A stretch of 49,544 bases of DNA from a virus, in IMG/VR virus record IMGVR_UViG_3300028920_000776, positions 1-49,544 of that record, one strand, 5' to 3'. Positions 23,031 through 30,749 of this stretch are shown here, one piece after another. The notes below the pieces were generated by a model. That model ran no database searches and was not told the origin of the DNA. It worked only from the letters and a program-made list of their open reading frames with translations. The first letter of the stretch is position 1. Every line of letters begins with the position of its first letter. A program made the translations under genes and the position numbers.

Positions 23031-24270
23031 AGAATTTCAACTTGCCCTGCTGGCGCTCGTTCTTACAAACAAAGAAATAGTTGCAAAAGTAAAACACCTA
23101 AAGGATCTACCAGATGTATTTGAAGATGATTTATCTAAGGCCTGTGTTGACGTAGTATTAAAGTTCCACGCGGAATACGATAACTTACCTTCAAAACAGC
23201 AGCTATTATTTGAATTAGAAAAGCGCGGGCATGTAGACGTACAGCGTGCTATTCAAGCTGCATACAATATTAAAGTCGATAGTCCTAATTGGTACTATGA
23301 CAAGATATTCGATTTTGTATATTCACAAACATTCAAAGCGAACCTTGTCAAAGCAGCAACGGCTTTAGAACGTGGACAGCTTGAAAAGGCTGCAGGAATA
23401 GTACACACTACAAGTAAGTTATCTAAACCAACTACAAACGTAGGCATCAATCTCTTTAGTGAGATTGACTCTCCTTATACTGAATCTACGCAAAAAGTCC
23501 CTACTAATATAGAACCCATCGACACGGCTATGGACGGAGGCCTCTCGAAAGGCGAACTCGGTATGGTACTCGCTCCATCAGGCGTTGGAAAGAGTATGGC
23601 ATTATGTTTCTTTGGTATACAAGCCGTATTGAAAAACTATAAAGTAGCCCACTTCACTTACGAATTAAGCGGCGAACGTACCCGCATGCGTTACGAAGCC
23701 GGTTTTACTGCCATTCCCATAAATGAGCTTAGATTACGTTTCGATGAAAAATGTGCGAGTATGCATAGACTAGCTAAAGAAAATGATCTACAAAATAACT
23801 TGTACGTTATCGAATATCCAACAAAGTCGTGTACAGTTCCTATGATAGAAGCACATTTAGATACTCTTGCAGATATAGATTTCGTACCAGACATACTTAT
23901 AGTTGATTATGTAGACCTAATCAAATGGTCGAGACACTTAGACAAACGCGAAGGTCTCGGTGAGAATACCGAAGGGCTACGTAGAATAGCCGGTGAGCGA
24001 AAAGTACCCGTATGGACTGCGACGCAGACTAATCGCGAAGCAATGAATAGAGTTGTATTTGGTATAGAGACCGTCGCAGAAGCCTTCGAGAAAGTAATGA
24101 TTTCCGACGTAGTTCTTGCAATATGTCAAACTGAAGATGAGTATAGAGCGAATACTTGGCGGTGGTTCGTTGCGAAGAACCGTAATAATAAGAAGGGTCA
24201 AGAAATAGAAAGTGAATATGACTTCGGTATAGTTAACTTGAATCTGCATAGTGAGGTACTATCACGATGA
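23005..24270 (+). CDS. DnaB-like replicative helicase
   Basis: 421 residues. N-terminal helical domain to about 130, then a RecA-like motor: Walker A APSGVGKS at about 188-196, Walker B ILIVDYVDLI near 297-306, then ATQTNREA and a KNRNNKKG segment near the end, as in DnaB/gp41-type hexameric helicases. It unwinds the fork ahead of the UDG-polymerase and should work with the primase three genes downstream. Overlaps the resolvase at its start and the next gene by 4 bp. Confidence 0.92.
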   Translation: MPESLKFDEEFQLALLALVLTNKEIVAKVKHLKDLPDVFEDDLSKACVDVVLKFHAEYDNLPSKQQLLFELEKRGHVDVQRAIQAAYNIKVDSPNWYYDKIFDFVYSQTFKANLVKAATALERGQLEKAAGIVHTTSKLSKPTTNVGINLFSEIDSPYTESTQKVPTNIEPIDTAMDGGLSKGELGMVLAPSGVGKSMALCFFGIQAVLKNYKVAHFTYELSGERTRMRYEAGFTAIPINELRLRFDEKCASMHRLAKENDLQNNLYVIEYPTKSCTVPMIEAHLDTLADIDFVPDILIVDYVDLIKWSRHLDKREGLGENTEGLRRIAGERKVPVWTATQTNREAMNRVVFGIETVAEAFEKVMISDVVLAICQTEDEYRANTWRWFVAKNRNNKKGQEIESEYDFGIVNLNLHSEVLSR

Positions 24271-24590
24271 CACGCAACAAAGACTACTTAGGTGTATTCG
24301 ATTATAGAGATAGTATCTTTGATCCTTTGGACACTTATCGTAAAGCTATCAATCTTGTGGAACAAAAAGTCGAAAATATGCTATATGAAAAACTTGGTAT
24401 AGCTGTCATTCCTAACATGGAAGGTTTCACGCTTTTAAATGTGCCCATGGGTTTACGTAAAATAACAATTGTAGACCAAACGTTATCGTCGGTTGTCCAT
24501 ACTGATTATTATTTTAAAGACGACGAACTTATTATGACAGCAATAGTATATATAGACGAAAAGGGTAAAGTAACACTTACAGTAAAGTAA
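24267..24590 (+). CDS. Small hypothetical protein between helicase and primase
   Basis: 107 residues, not recognised. N-terminal helix with a conserved-looking acidic stretch, then a run of beta strands (GFTLLNVPMGLRKITIV, DYYFKDDELIMTAIVYIDEKGKVTLTV). Its position, overlapping helicase by 4 bp and primase by 1 bp, suggests a role in the primosome, for instance a helicase loader or adaptor, but it has no ATPase motif. Confidence 0.58.
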   Translation: MTRNKDYLGVFDYRDSIFDPLDTYRKAINLVEQKVENMLYEKLGIAVIPNMEGFTLLNVPMGLRKITIVDQTLSSVVHTDYYFKDDELIMTAIVYIDEKGKVTLTVK

Positions 24591-25459
24591 TGGCGTACTT
24601 TAATATTGAAAAATTCATCGAACGGGAAGAACCCGTTGAGAAGAGATCCAATTCACGTGAGATGTGTTTTTTATGTCCTAGGTGCGAAGATACTGTAGGT
24701 AAGTTGTATGTAAATCGTGAAACACTGAAGTTCTTTTGTCATAGATGTCAGTTTGCTGGGGGGCCTCGTAATGCTACCAAAAAATACGTACGCACAGCGC
24801 CTCCAGCCCTGCGCGAGATAAAAAGGCCCCCCAGTTATATTAGACTAATGCCCCAGTCTAAAGAACTGTATCACAATTTAATAAGAGACAAACCTGAAAT
24901 ACGTAAATTACTTCGTAATAAAAACTTCCGCTGGGAAGATTTACAGGGTTGGGAACTCGGATACTGTACCAACGGCCCGTTCACGGGCCGGCTAATTATT
25001 CCAGTTTATTTCAATTACAAGCTCGTCGCGCTGCAAGGCCGCACTCTCTTTAACGAAGACCCAAAGTATAAAAATCGTGCAAGTACGGGTGTATATACAC
25101 AAATATTTTACAACTGGGATCGCGCAAAAAAGAATGATACACTCGTAATTGTAGAAGGTCCTTTCGACGCGTGGCGCGTCGGCTTTAACGCTATTGCTAC
25201 CTTGGGCACATTCCTATCATCATACCGCGTAGGCCTCATTAATCAACTCCATCCAAAACGTGTTGTAATCATGTACGATGCTGACAAAGCAGGTCAAACA
25301 GCAATGTACAAAGCTTCCCGAAAAATATTTCCTACCATCGAAGTGCTCGGTGCAATCTTACCAAAGAAAAAGGACCCTGCTGATATGGAACGCGGGGTCC
25401 TTTTGGATTTAATCGCGGGGGCTAAAAAGATCACAATGGGACAGCTATTTCGCGATTAA
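24590..25459 (+). CDS. DNA primase (zinc ribbon and TOPRIM)
   Basis: 289 residues, shorter than cellular DnaG and lacking a helicase-binding C-terminus. Zinc ribbon with C29-x2-C32 and C50-x2-C53 (CPRC, CHRC), linker, then catalytic TOPRIM with VIVEGPFDAW near 185 and MYDADKAGQTA near 228. It makes RNA primers for lagging-strand synthesis, which RNase HII (start of window) would later remove. Last gene of the right-going block; its stop overlaps by 4 bp the stop of the first left-going gene. Confidence 0.9.
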   Translation: MAYFNIEKFIEREEPVEKRSNSREMCFLCPRCEDTVGKLYVNRETLKFFCHRCQFAGGPRNATKKYVRTAPPALREIKRPPSYIRLMPQSKELYHNLIRDKPEIRKLLRNKNFRWEDLQGWELGYCTNGPFTGRLIIPVYFNYKLVALQGRTLFNEDPKYKNRASTGVYTQIFYNWDRAKKNDTLVIVEGPFDAWRVGFNAIATLGTFLSSYRVGLINQLHPKRVVIMYDADKAGQTAMYKASRKIFPTIEVLGAILPKKKDPADMERGVLLDLIAGAKKITMGQLFRD

Positions 25460-25767
25460 TCACCTCCGGAAGTATCGTCGTCGGTTTCTTCAAGTATATG
25501 ATCGACGGCTTCCAGTAATTCATCGATCAAAGTATCATCGTAAGGAGTGTCGGACTTCTCGACGAGGTTTTTGAGTTCGTCTTCGAACTCGCGTACAGCA
25601 AATGCCACGATACGTACTGCTTTCACGACGGTCGCATTTGGTGCACCTTGATCGTACAGCAACTCCAGAAGATTGGAGATGTATCCCATAATCAAAAGGA
25701 TGATGGGATCAAGAGTTGCTCGTGTTACAGCCTTAAATTTGGCTGCAAGTGCGCTGAGATTTCCCAT
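25456..25767 (-). CDS. Hypothetical protein with acidic tail
   Basis: 103 residues from the ATG at 25767, chosen over the longer frame because AGAGAGG lies 6 nt upstream. One moderately hydrophobic helix (ATLDPIILLIMGYISNLLELLY), amphipathic helices, and an acidic tail (EETDDDTSGGD). Not recognised. Last gene of the left-going block, after the lysis-type genes; the role is unknown, though a small late or lysis-associated protein would fit its position. Confidence 0.55.
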   Translation of the reverse strand: MGNLSALAAKFKAVTRATLDPIILLIMGYISNLLELLYDQGAPNATVVKAVRIVAFAVREFEDELKNLVEKSDTPYDDTLIDELLEAVDHILEETDDDTSGGD

Positions 25768-25811
25768 AGTTTGCCTCTCTTTCGTTTGTGTCCTTTCGTT
25801 AATGCTCGTCA

Positions 25812-25934
25812 TTAACGTTTTGGACATGGTTGGCCACTACTACGACGCACGCCCGTTGAGTGCCCACTTCTACGGCGAGCACTGTCTTTATAAGGGCCTG
25901 TACCGTCACGTTTACCTCTGCTAGTTTTGCCCAT
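25812..25934 (-). CDS. Short Arg-rich protein (MGKTSRGKRDGTGPY type)
   Basis: 40 residues, missed by long-ORF methods. It begins MGKTSRGKRDGTGPYKDS and continues Arg/Ser-rich to QPCPKR. Small proteins with this RGKRDGTGPY opening are frequent in tailed phages, usually near virion or lysis genes, and have no known function. GAGG 5-6 nt before the ATG, the stop at 25812-25814, and a 14-bp overlap with the preceding gene support it. Confidence 0.7.
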   Translation of the reverse strand: MGKTSRGKRDGTGPYKDSARRRSGHSTGVRRSSGQPCPKR

Positions 25935-26244
25935 GATTACCTCTTCCATTTTGATATATTTTTGCCTTTTCTCTTAGGCATTTATCGAGGGCCGTCCCTA
26001 TTGCCCCAAGCAACGACAACCCGAAGGTTATCCAGAAGCTTTCTGCTTTAATACCCGCGACTACCGCGACAGGTATTTGCGGTACATATGCACGCAAGAA
26101 CCTAAAAAAGAGCATTTTTACACCGTATTTGGGAAGTGGTGTCTGCATAGTACCATGAACGTCTTTCGCGGTTTTTTGCACGACGTTCTGTAGCTCTTTA
26201 ATATTACGCTGTAACTCGCGCATCTGTTTATTAAGTTCTATCAT
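25921..26244 (-). CDS. Putative holin-like membrane protein
   Basis: 107 residues from ATG at 26244 (AGAGG 8 nt upstream; the longer frame from 26289 has no support). N-terminal 40 residues are a coiled-coil helix (LNKQMRELQRNIKELQNVVQ), then hydrophobic stretches IPVAVVAGI and FWITFGLSLLGAIGTAL separated by a short loop, then a basic tail (REKAKIYQNGRG). One or two spans next to the M15 peptidase gene suggest a holin, but the coiled coil is unusual and a structural role is possible. Confidence 0.55.
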   Translation of the reverse strand: MIELNKQMRELQRNIKELQNVVQKTAKDVHGTMQTPLPKYGVKMLFFRFLRAYVPQIPVAVVAGIKAESFWITFGLSLLGAIGTALDKCLREKAKIYQNGRGNHGQN

Positions 26245-26758
26245 GTATATACCTCTTTGCATTGTATAGCATATTAGGATTCTCGTCAAGTAAAAAGTAA
26301 TTACCTTTATAATGTAGCATCGCTTGGTTAGGTTTGTCAGTAAGCAAGCTAGGTAAAGCCACGTGTATAAATCTGGGGCGGTAATCGTCGGCGAGATATA
26401 AAATAACCTGATGCCAATTATATTGTAGACGTTCTACAATATACTCATACGCATTTGGAAGTCTAAATGAGTTTTGAAAGTTATTCGCGAAGACCCAATC
26501 TGCTGCTTCACCGAATATATGCTGTGATGTAGAACTACCCTTGATCGCGCTATTGAGTTCTCGTGAACGCTTTCCCGACGTAATACGCATACGTTGATTG
26601 AAATTATCCCTAACAGGCTGTAATATCATGTGTGCTAAATAAAAAAGCTTCCAACGCTCGATCTCGTCAAAGATGATTAACTTCGCTAATTCCGGGTGTG
26701 AATCCGAAACAGCGAACTCTTTTAACTTAAAATCTTTTGACAACTGTAGATTACTCAT
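26231..26758 (-). CDS. Peptidase M15-like endolysin or cell-wall carboxypeptidase
   Basis: 175 residues. Zinc peptidase signature SGKRSRELNSAIKGSSTSQHIFGEAADW gives H80 and D87, and RFIHVAL gives H131; LSKDFKLKEF at the N-terminus is the usual M15A opening. The family cleaves D-Ala-containing peptide bonds in peptidoglycan, the expected lysis enzyme. No signal peptide is seen, so release would depend on a holin, perhaps the adjacent gene. It overlaps that gene by 14 bp. Confidence 0.85.
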   Translation of the reverse strand: MSNLQLSKDFKLKEFAVSDSHPELAKLIIFDEIERWKLFYLAHMILQPVRDNFNQRMRITSGKRSRELNSAIKGSSTSQHIFGEAADWVFANNFQNSFRLPNAYEYIVERLQYNWHQVILYLADDYRPRFIHVALPSLLTDKPNQAMLHYKGNYFLLDENPNMLYNAKRYIHDRT

Positions 26759-26761
26759 AGC

Positions 26762-27163
26762 TCACCTCTCTATGGCGTATATTCTAAAACGCATTACATA
26801 CCCGTATATTTTCGCTTCCTCGTCGTATAACTGCTGCGGCGTGAGTAGCGTCGTAAACACCGCATAAATTTCGTTTGTCTCGACACGATCGCTTCCAAGT
26901 TTATCTTCTATAGCGTCAATAACTTTAGATGCTTCATCGTAATTAGAATTCGACCACGCCCATACTTGCACGTCACCAAGAAAAGTTTCGTTTACCCGGG
27001 CGAGCCGCATACCGGGCTCCATACGAAAATTAACACATGGATATTCTGGACTTGCTACAGTAGCTAGTTCAGAAGGATATACATTATTGCCGATCAAATC
27101 GCGCACAGTTTGGTCGGATAGAACGTGATATCGAATCGCATGCTGTAACTTTCTTGTATCCAT
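26762..27163 (-). CDS. Tail-completion/terminator-like protein
   Basis: 133 residues from ATG 27163 (AGGAG 8 nt upstream). The pattern fits DUF3168-like tail terminators: N-terminal helix, VYPSELATVASPEYPCVNFRM, GDVQVWAWSNSNYDEASKVIDAIEDKL, and a final strand VMRFRIYAI. Such proteins cap the tail tube and link it to the head. It lies unusually far from the other connector genes, so the assignment is moderate. Confidence 0.55.
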   Translation of the reverse strand: MDTRKLQHAIRYHVLSDQTVRDLIGNNVYPSELATVASPEYPCVNFRMEPGMRLARVNETFLGDVQVWAWSNSNYDEASKVIDAIEDKLGSDRVETNEIYAVFTTLLTPQQLYDEEAKIYGYVMRFRIYAIER

Positions 27164-27741
27164 TACATAACTCCTGTTGCTTGAGCTGCGATAACACCGA
27201 GCATGGCTGCGCCGACTCCGGCGGCTACTCCCCACCAAAACTTAGTCTTTGGCTGCGGCATGTTCTGTATATATTCTTCAATGAGATTCTCTTTGTGCGG
27301 AACTACGGTTATGCTGTTTTCAAACAGACCTACTGGGTAAAGAGAGTATGCGCGTACTTTTGAAGTTACGTCAACTAACGGTTTATCACGGGCGCTTATA
27401 AGAGACTCTGAAAACGTCTTTTGCGAGACTATAACTTCTGTCGGCGCATCGGGTAAAGTATCTATTGCTACTGGTACTTGTGCGGAGTCAGTTACTATAA
27501 AATAATCAGGCAGCCCTTTTACATCTTCTTCGAGACTTTGTAAGCGTTGTATCAATGCTTCCATGCTTATTTTCCATGTAGTGTCAGGAGGTGCGGGTTT
27601 AAACTGCGCGGCGATTTCATCTGGGATACTTTCCCAAACAGGTTTTTCGACAACGACTTTCCGTGGGCTCGCAAAGTATAATGTCGTGAATACTGCGAGT
27701 ATCACGATTAAACCTACCAATGCTATATGATACCACTTCAT
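27163..27741 (-). CDS. Membrane protein, possibly spanin-like
   Basis: 192 residues. N-terminal signal-anchor (ALVGLIVILAVFTTLYFA), a long polar region with a predicted coiled coil (ISMEALIQRLQSLEEDV), and a second hydrophobic segment near the end (WWGVAAGVGAAMLGVIAAQ). GGAGG 5 nt before the ATG. Its place before the tail terminator and endolysin makes an inner-membrane spanin possible, but C-terminal membrane anchoring is not typical of spanins. Confidence 0.55.
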   Translation of the reverse strand: MKWYHIALVGLIVILAVFTTLYFASPRKVVVEKPVWESIPDEIAAQFKPAPPDTTWKISMEALIQRLQSLEEDVKGLPDYFIVTDSAQVPVAIDTLPDAPTEVIVSQKTFSESLISARDKPLVDVTSKVRAYSLYPVGLFENSITVVPHKENLIEEYIQNMPQPKTKFWWGVAAGVGAAMLGVIAAQATGVM

Positions 27742-27750
27742 AATGGCCTC

Positions 27751-28617
27751 CTATGATACGTCTAATGGTTTATTTTCCAGCAAATATATAGATCTGAATA
27801 TCATCGGACCTACATGACCTGCGTACACATTTCCAAAGTATCTTTGTTCCCATATACGATCCCACTTCATAGCAATCCAAAAAGCATAATCATAATGAGG
27901 TTGTACCCATACAAAGCTAGCCTCCGAAAGTAATCGTCTATAATACTCAGTCGTCGCATCGAGATAATCATACTGAATACTCAGACTAAGTTCCCACCCG
28001 CGGTCATATTCTTTCAATGAACCATCTATTAATCTGTCAGATGACATTTCAGAAAGTTCCCACGTAGGTTGCATAGTATTTGGATGATAGGGAAACTCGT
28101 CGTACAAATCGTAAGTGACTTCGCGACAAGAAACATTATCTATGTAAATTGTATTTGCATAGCTACTACCATCGGTCGCGTAAATTTTAATATCAAACGC
28201 CTCTTGCGTAGATGTTGTAAAATTAAATATACCTAAAAAATGTACTTGCGTACCCGATACAACTTTAGTTTGTAAATCAAGATCTTCATCCGCTGCAGAT
28301 AGCCGTGCGCTTATATTACAAGACCCAGTAGCCGAGCGTGCATAAAATGATAACGCGAATGATTTACCTAATAATGAAGATCCATACGATATTGCATAGC
28401 GTGCATATGTTCCCTGGGTTCCTGTGTCTATAAGCTTTAAAGAATAGTCACCGTAGTACGTCTCAGAATCTTCTACGCGAGAAACACTTGCACTAGGTAC
28501 GCCTATCCATCCGTAAATATTCGATTCGAAGCCTCTATTATCTACCAGTTCGGCTCCACATATCAAATATCGTGGACGTCCGCTGCCTCCTAAAACTGTC
28601 GTCCAATTAAGACTCAT
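27751..28617 (-). CDS. Tail protein with carbohydrate-binding-type domain
   Basis: 288 residues from ATG at 28617. After a short N-terminus, residues 25-180 read as a CBM4/9-like jelly roll: GAELVDNRGFESNIYGWIG, YYGDYSLKLIDTGTQGTYARY, LGKSFALSFYARSATG and a final NTIYIDNVSCREV. The C-terminal 100 residues (LSIQYDYLDATTEYYRRLL and following) are unassigned. Such modules bind glycans, suggesting host-surface binding by the tail. It overlaps the upstream gene by 11 bp. Confidence 0.65.
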   Translation of the reverse strand: MSLNWTTVLGGSGRPRYLICGAELVDNRGFESNIYGWIGVPSASVSRVEDSETYYGDYSLKLIDTGTQGTYARYAISYGSSLLGKSFALSFYARSATGSCNISARLSAADEDLDLQTKVVSGTQVHFLGIFNFTTSTQEAFDIKIYATDGSSYANTIYIDNVSCREVTYDLYDEFPYHPNTMQPTWELSEMSSDRLIDGSLKEYDRGWELSLSIQYDYLDATTEYYRRLLSEASFVWVQPHYDYAFWIAMKWDRIWEQRYFGNVYAGHVGPMIFRSIYLLENKPLDVS

Positions 28618-30748
28618 AGCTTTCGAATCCTTTAAATTTAATAACACCCGTACTTGGTGAGAGCTCAAAACTGGTTGTTACCCATAGTCTGTTTGGGTTT
28701 ACGTTGTAATACCTATCAGGAAATTTAATACGACACACATCAAAAAGTTCTATGTGTGGTTGAAACGTCATACTTTGACTTATCGCCTTACGATTGCGAC
28801 TGAACTTTTCGAATAGTAAATCTCCAGTTAACGCAGCAAGATTAGACAACTGAATAAGTGAATTATCTATAGACAAAACCTTACGACTTTCTTTCTCAAC
28901 ACCTCGACGTACTATTGCAGAATCCTCACCGAAGCCCCAATGTACCTCTATCATGTCATAGCAATGATCCCAAGGTTCCATTACGGGCGCTGGATTTTTA
29001 TATACAACTTGATCTGTTATGTCATATGGTACAGATACAGTACCTAATTCATTCCACATAAAATAAACAGCTACAAGAGGATCCGCCCACATACCAACCG
29101 CGTCGGCTCCTCTAAATGTTACTACGATAGGTGAACTACCATAGTCGCTTATGTCTTTATGTATAGTGAGTAAAAGATAAATTTCGAAAATCTCTTCTTC
29201 CGTAGGGTCGTCGTATGTCATTGTCAACGTCGCATCATCGTCGGACAGATGTTCCAAAGAGTATACCGTTCCGAAGGCCTCGACAGATACAGTTGAAGGA
29301 TCTAATGCATAGCCTTCTCCGCTCTCCTTAAGCTTTGCATAAACATAAGGAAGATCATCTCGAGTTTCGCTATGATCGGGATCGAGTCCCCAGAAGTATG
29401 GTCTATAGTATCCAAGGCCGAAGAGTCCTCCTGTTATATATGTCCACGCTCCTGCAATGTTAGGTTCCGCGTTTAGCTCTAGACCTTTATCACTCGGGGT
29501 TCGCGCGTCAGGAGTTAATTGCAACGCGGCCGTTCCTGATGTCGGGAACGATGTAAATTCTATAATCCAGCACCTGCGGCCGTCTCGCTCGCCCAAATCT
29601 ATAGTACGCGCAGGAGAATAAAAAGGCGCTGACCCTCCAACACTTAATTTGAACGGATGTTCTTCAGAATATACACCTTCATAGCTCCGTGAAACTTGGT
29701 ACGATACAAAAAATACTACACGATAATTATTCGCAGCGGCGGTAGCTAGGTTAAGATTAGATTCAATGGACACTTCAGGATGTAAATAAGGTTTATTTGC
29801 ACAGCAATCCCATAATACGCATTTTCCCCCGCCGCCCTCACGTGATATACAAGTACAACTATTTAAGGGGTACCCTCCGTCGGGGTGTACCCCCGGAGGT
29901 GAAAACGCAACATAAACTACATTCTCTCGGTTTTTCGCTATAGCAGCACCCGGACCATCTCGCCCTATAGTAGTATAGAGTAGGCAACAATCACCCTCAT
30001 AATATGCAAAGTCCCCTTCATCTGGAAAGTACGGCTGTGTATATAACCCACTATTTTGTACATTCGACATGTGATAAAAATCTTGCGCGTTGTGCCTCTC
30101 AATAGTGCAGCCCGATCCTAACGTAGGTTCAGTATTAAATGCACACTGTCTAGTTACAGCAGTGACGTTATTCACAAATTCTATTGGAGATTCAAGTACG
30201 CACCCCTGCATATCGAGTGTACATTGTGAAGCTACCATCGATCGAGAATTAAACCCCCACGCACGTATGTTTGTAAGATTGACAGTTTCTGAACCGGACC
30301 CTTGAATTAATAAAGCAGTACCCTCACTTAGCTTGCCTATTATCTCGATGTTCTCGAGAGTGACGGTCCCCCCGCTTAAGTTATTTAGATTGAACGCATA
30401 TTCTACCTTAGAAACTGCTATGTTCCATTTGTGAAATTTCAGTATGTAAAAATTCTTTATTGTACATGGAGAAGTTACGTTGAACCCATACGAGCGTAGT
30501 GGTAAAAATATTATAGGGTAATCCCCCGTAAGTGGATCACGTCTGCCTTCAATAGTAAGGTTCTTTGTAATAGTCGCAAAATAGGCTTCTTCAGTATACG
30601 CAAATAGCGCACGATTCTTTACAATGATAGTATCACCATTCGACGCAGCACTCATAGCTGCGTTGAGTGTTGCAAATGGTTCTGTTGGGGTGCCTGGATT
30701 ACTATCATCGCCCGTAGGTATGTCATTAACGTAGTAAGTAAGTGCCAT
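28607..30748 (-). CDS. Tailspike-like protein with N-terminal beta-helix
   Basis: 713 residues. The start YYVNDIPTGDDSNPGTPTEPFATLNAAM..ASNGDTIIV is the opening of pectate-lyase-like right-handed beta-helices (DUF1565 type), followed by rungs with repeated IxNxxI patterns to about residue 225. The C-terminal 480 residues contain several beta-sandwich-like parts and no obvious catalytic site. Located directly after the hub gene, it is probably a receptor-binding or depolymerase fibre. The region 470-680 may attach it to the tail. Confidence 0.7.
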   Translation of the reverse strand: MALTYYVNDIPTGDDSNPGTPTEPFATLNAAMSAASNGDTIIVKNRALFAYTEEAYFATITKNLTIEGRRDPLTGDYPIIFLPLRSYGFNVTSPCTIKNFYILKFHKWNIAVSKVEYAFNLNNLSGGTVTLENIEIIGKLSEGTALLIQGSGSETVNLTNIRAWGFNSRSMVASQCTLDMQGCVLESPIEFVNNVTAVTRQCAFNTEPTLGSGCTIERHNAQDFYHMSNVQNSGLYTQPYFPDEGDFAYYEGDCCLLYTTIGRDGPGAAIAKNRENVVYVAFSPPGVHPDGGYPLNSCTCISREGGGGKCVLWDCCANKPYLHPEVSIESNLNLATAAANNYRVVFFVSYQVSRSYEGVYSEEHPFKLSVGGSAPFYSPARTIDLGERDGRRCWIIEFTSFPTSGTAALQLTPDARTPSDKGLELNAEPNIAGAWTYITGGLFGLGYYRPYFWGLDPDHSETRDDLPYVYAKLKESGEGYALDPSTVSVEAFGTVYSLEHLSDDDATLTMTYDDPTEEEIFEIYLLLTIHKDISDYGSSPIVVTFRGADAVGMWADPLVAVYFMWNELGTVSVPYDITDQVVYKNPAPVMEPWDHCYDMIEVHWGFGEDSAIVRRGVEKESRKVLSIDNSLIQLSNLAALTGDLLFEKFSRNRKAISQSMTFQPHIELFDVCRIKFPDRYYNVNPNRLWVTTSFELSPSTGVIKFKGFESYES

Positions 30749-30749
30749 T

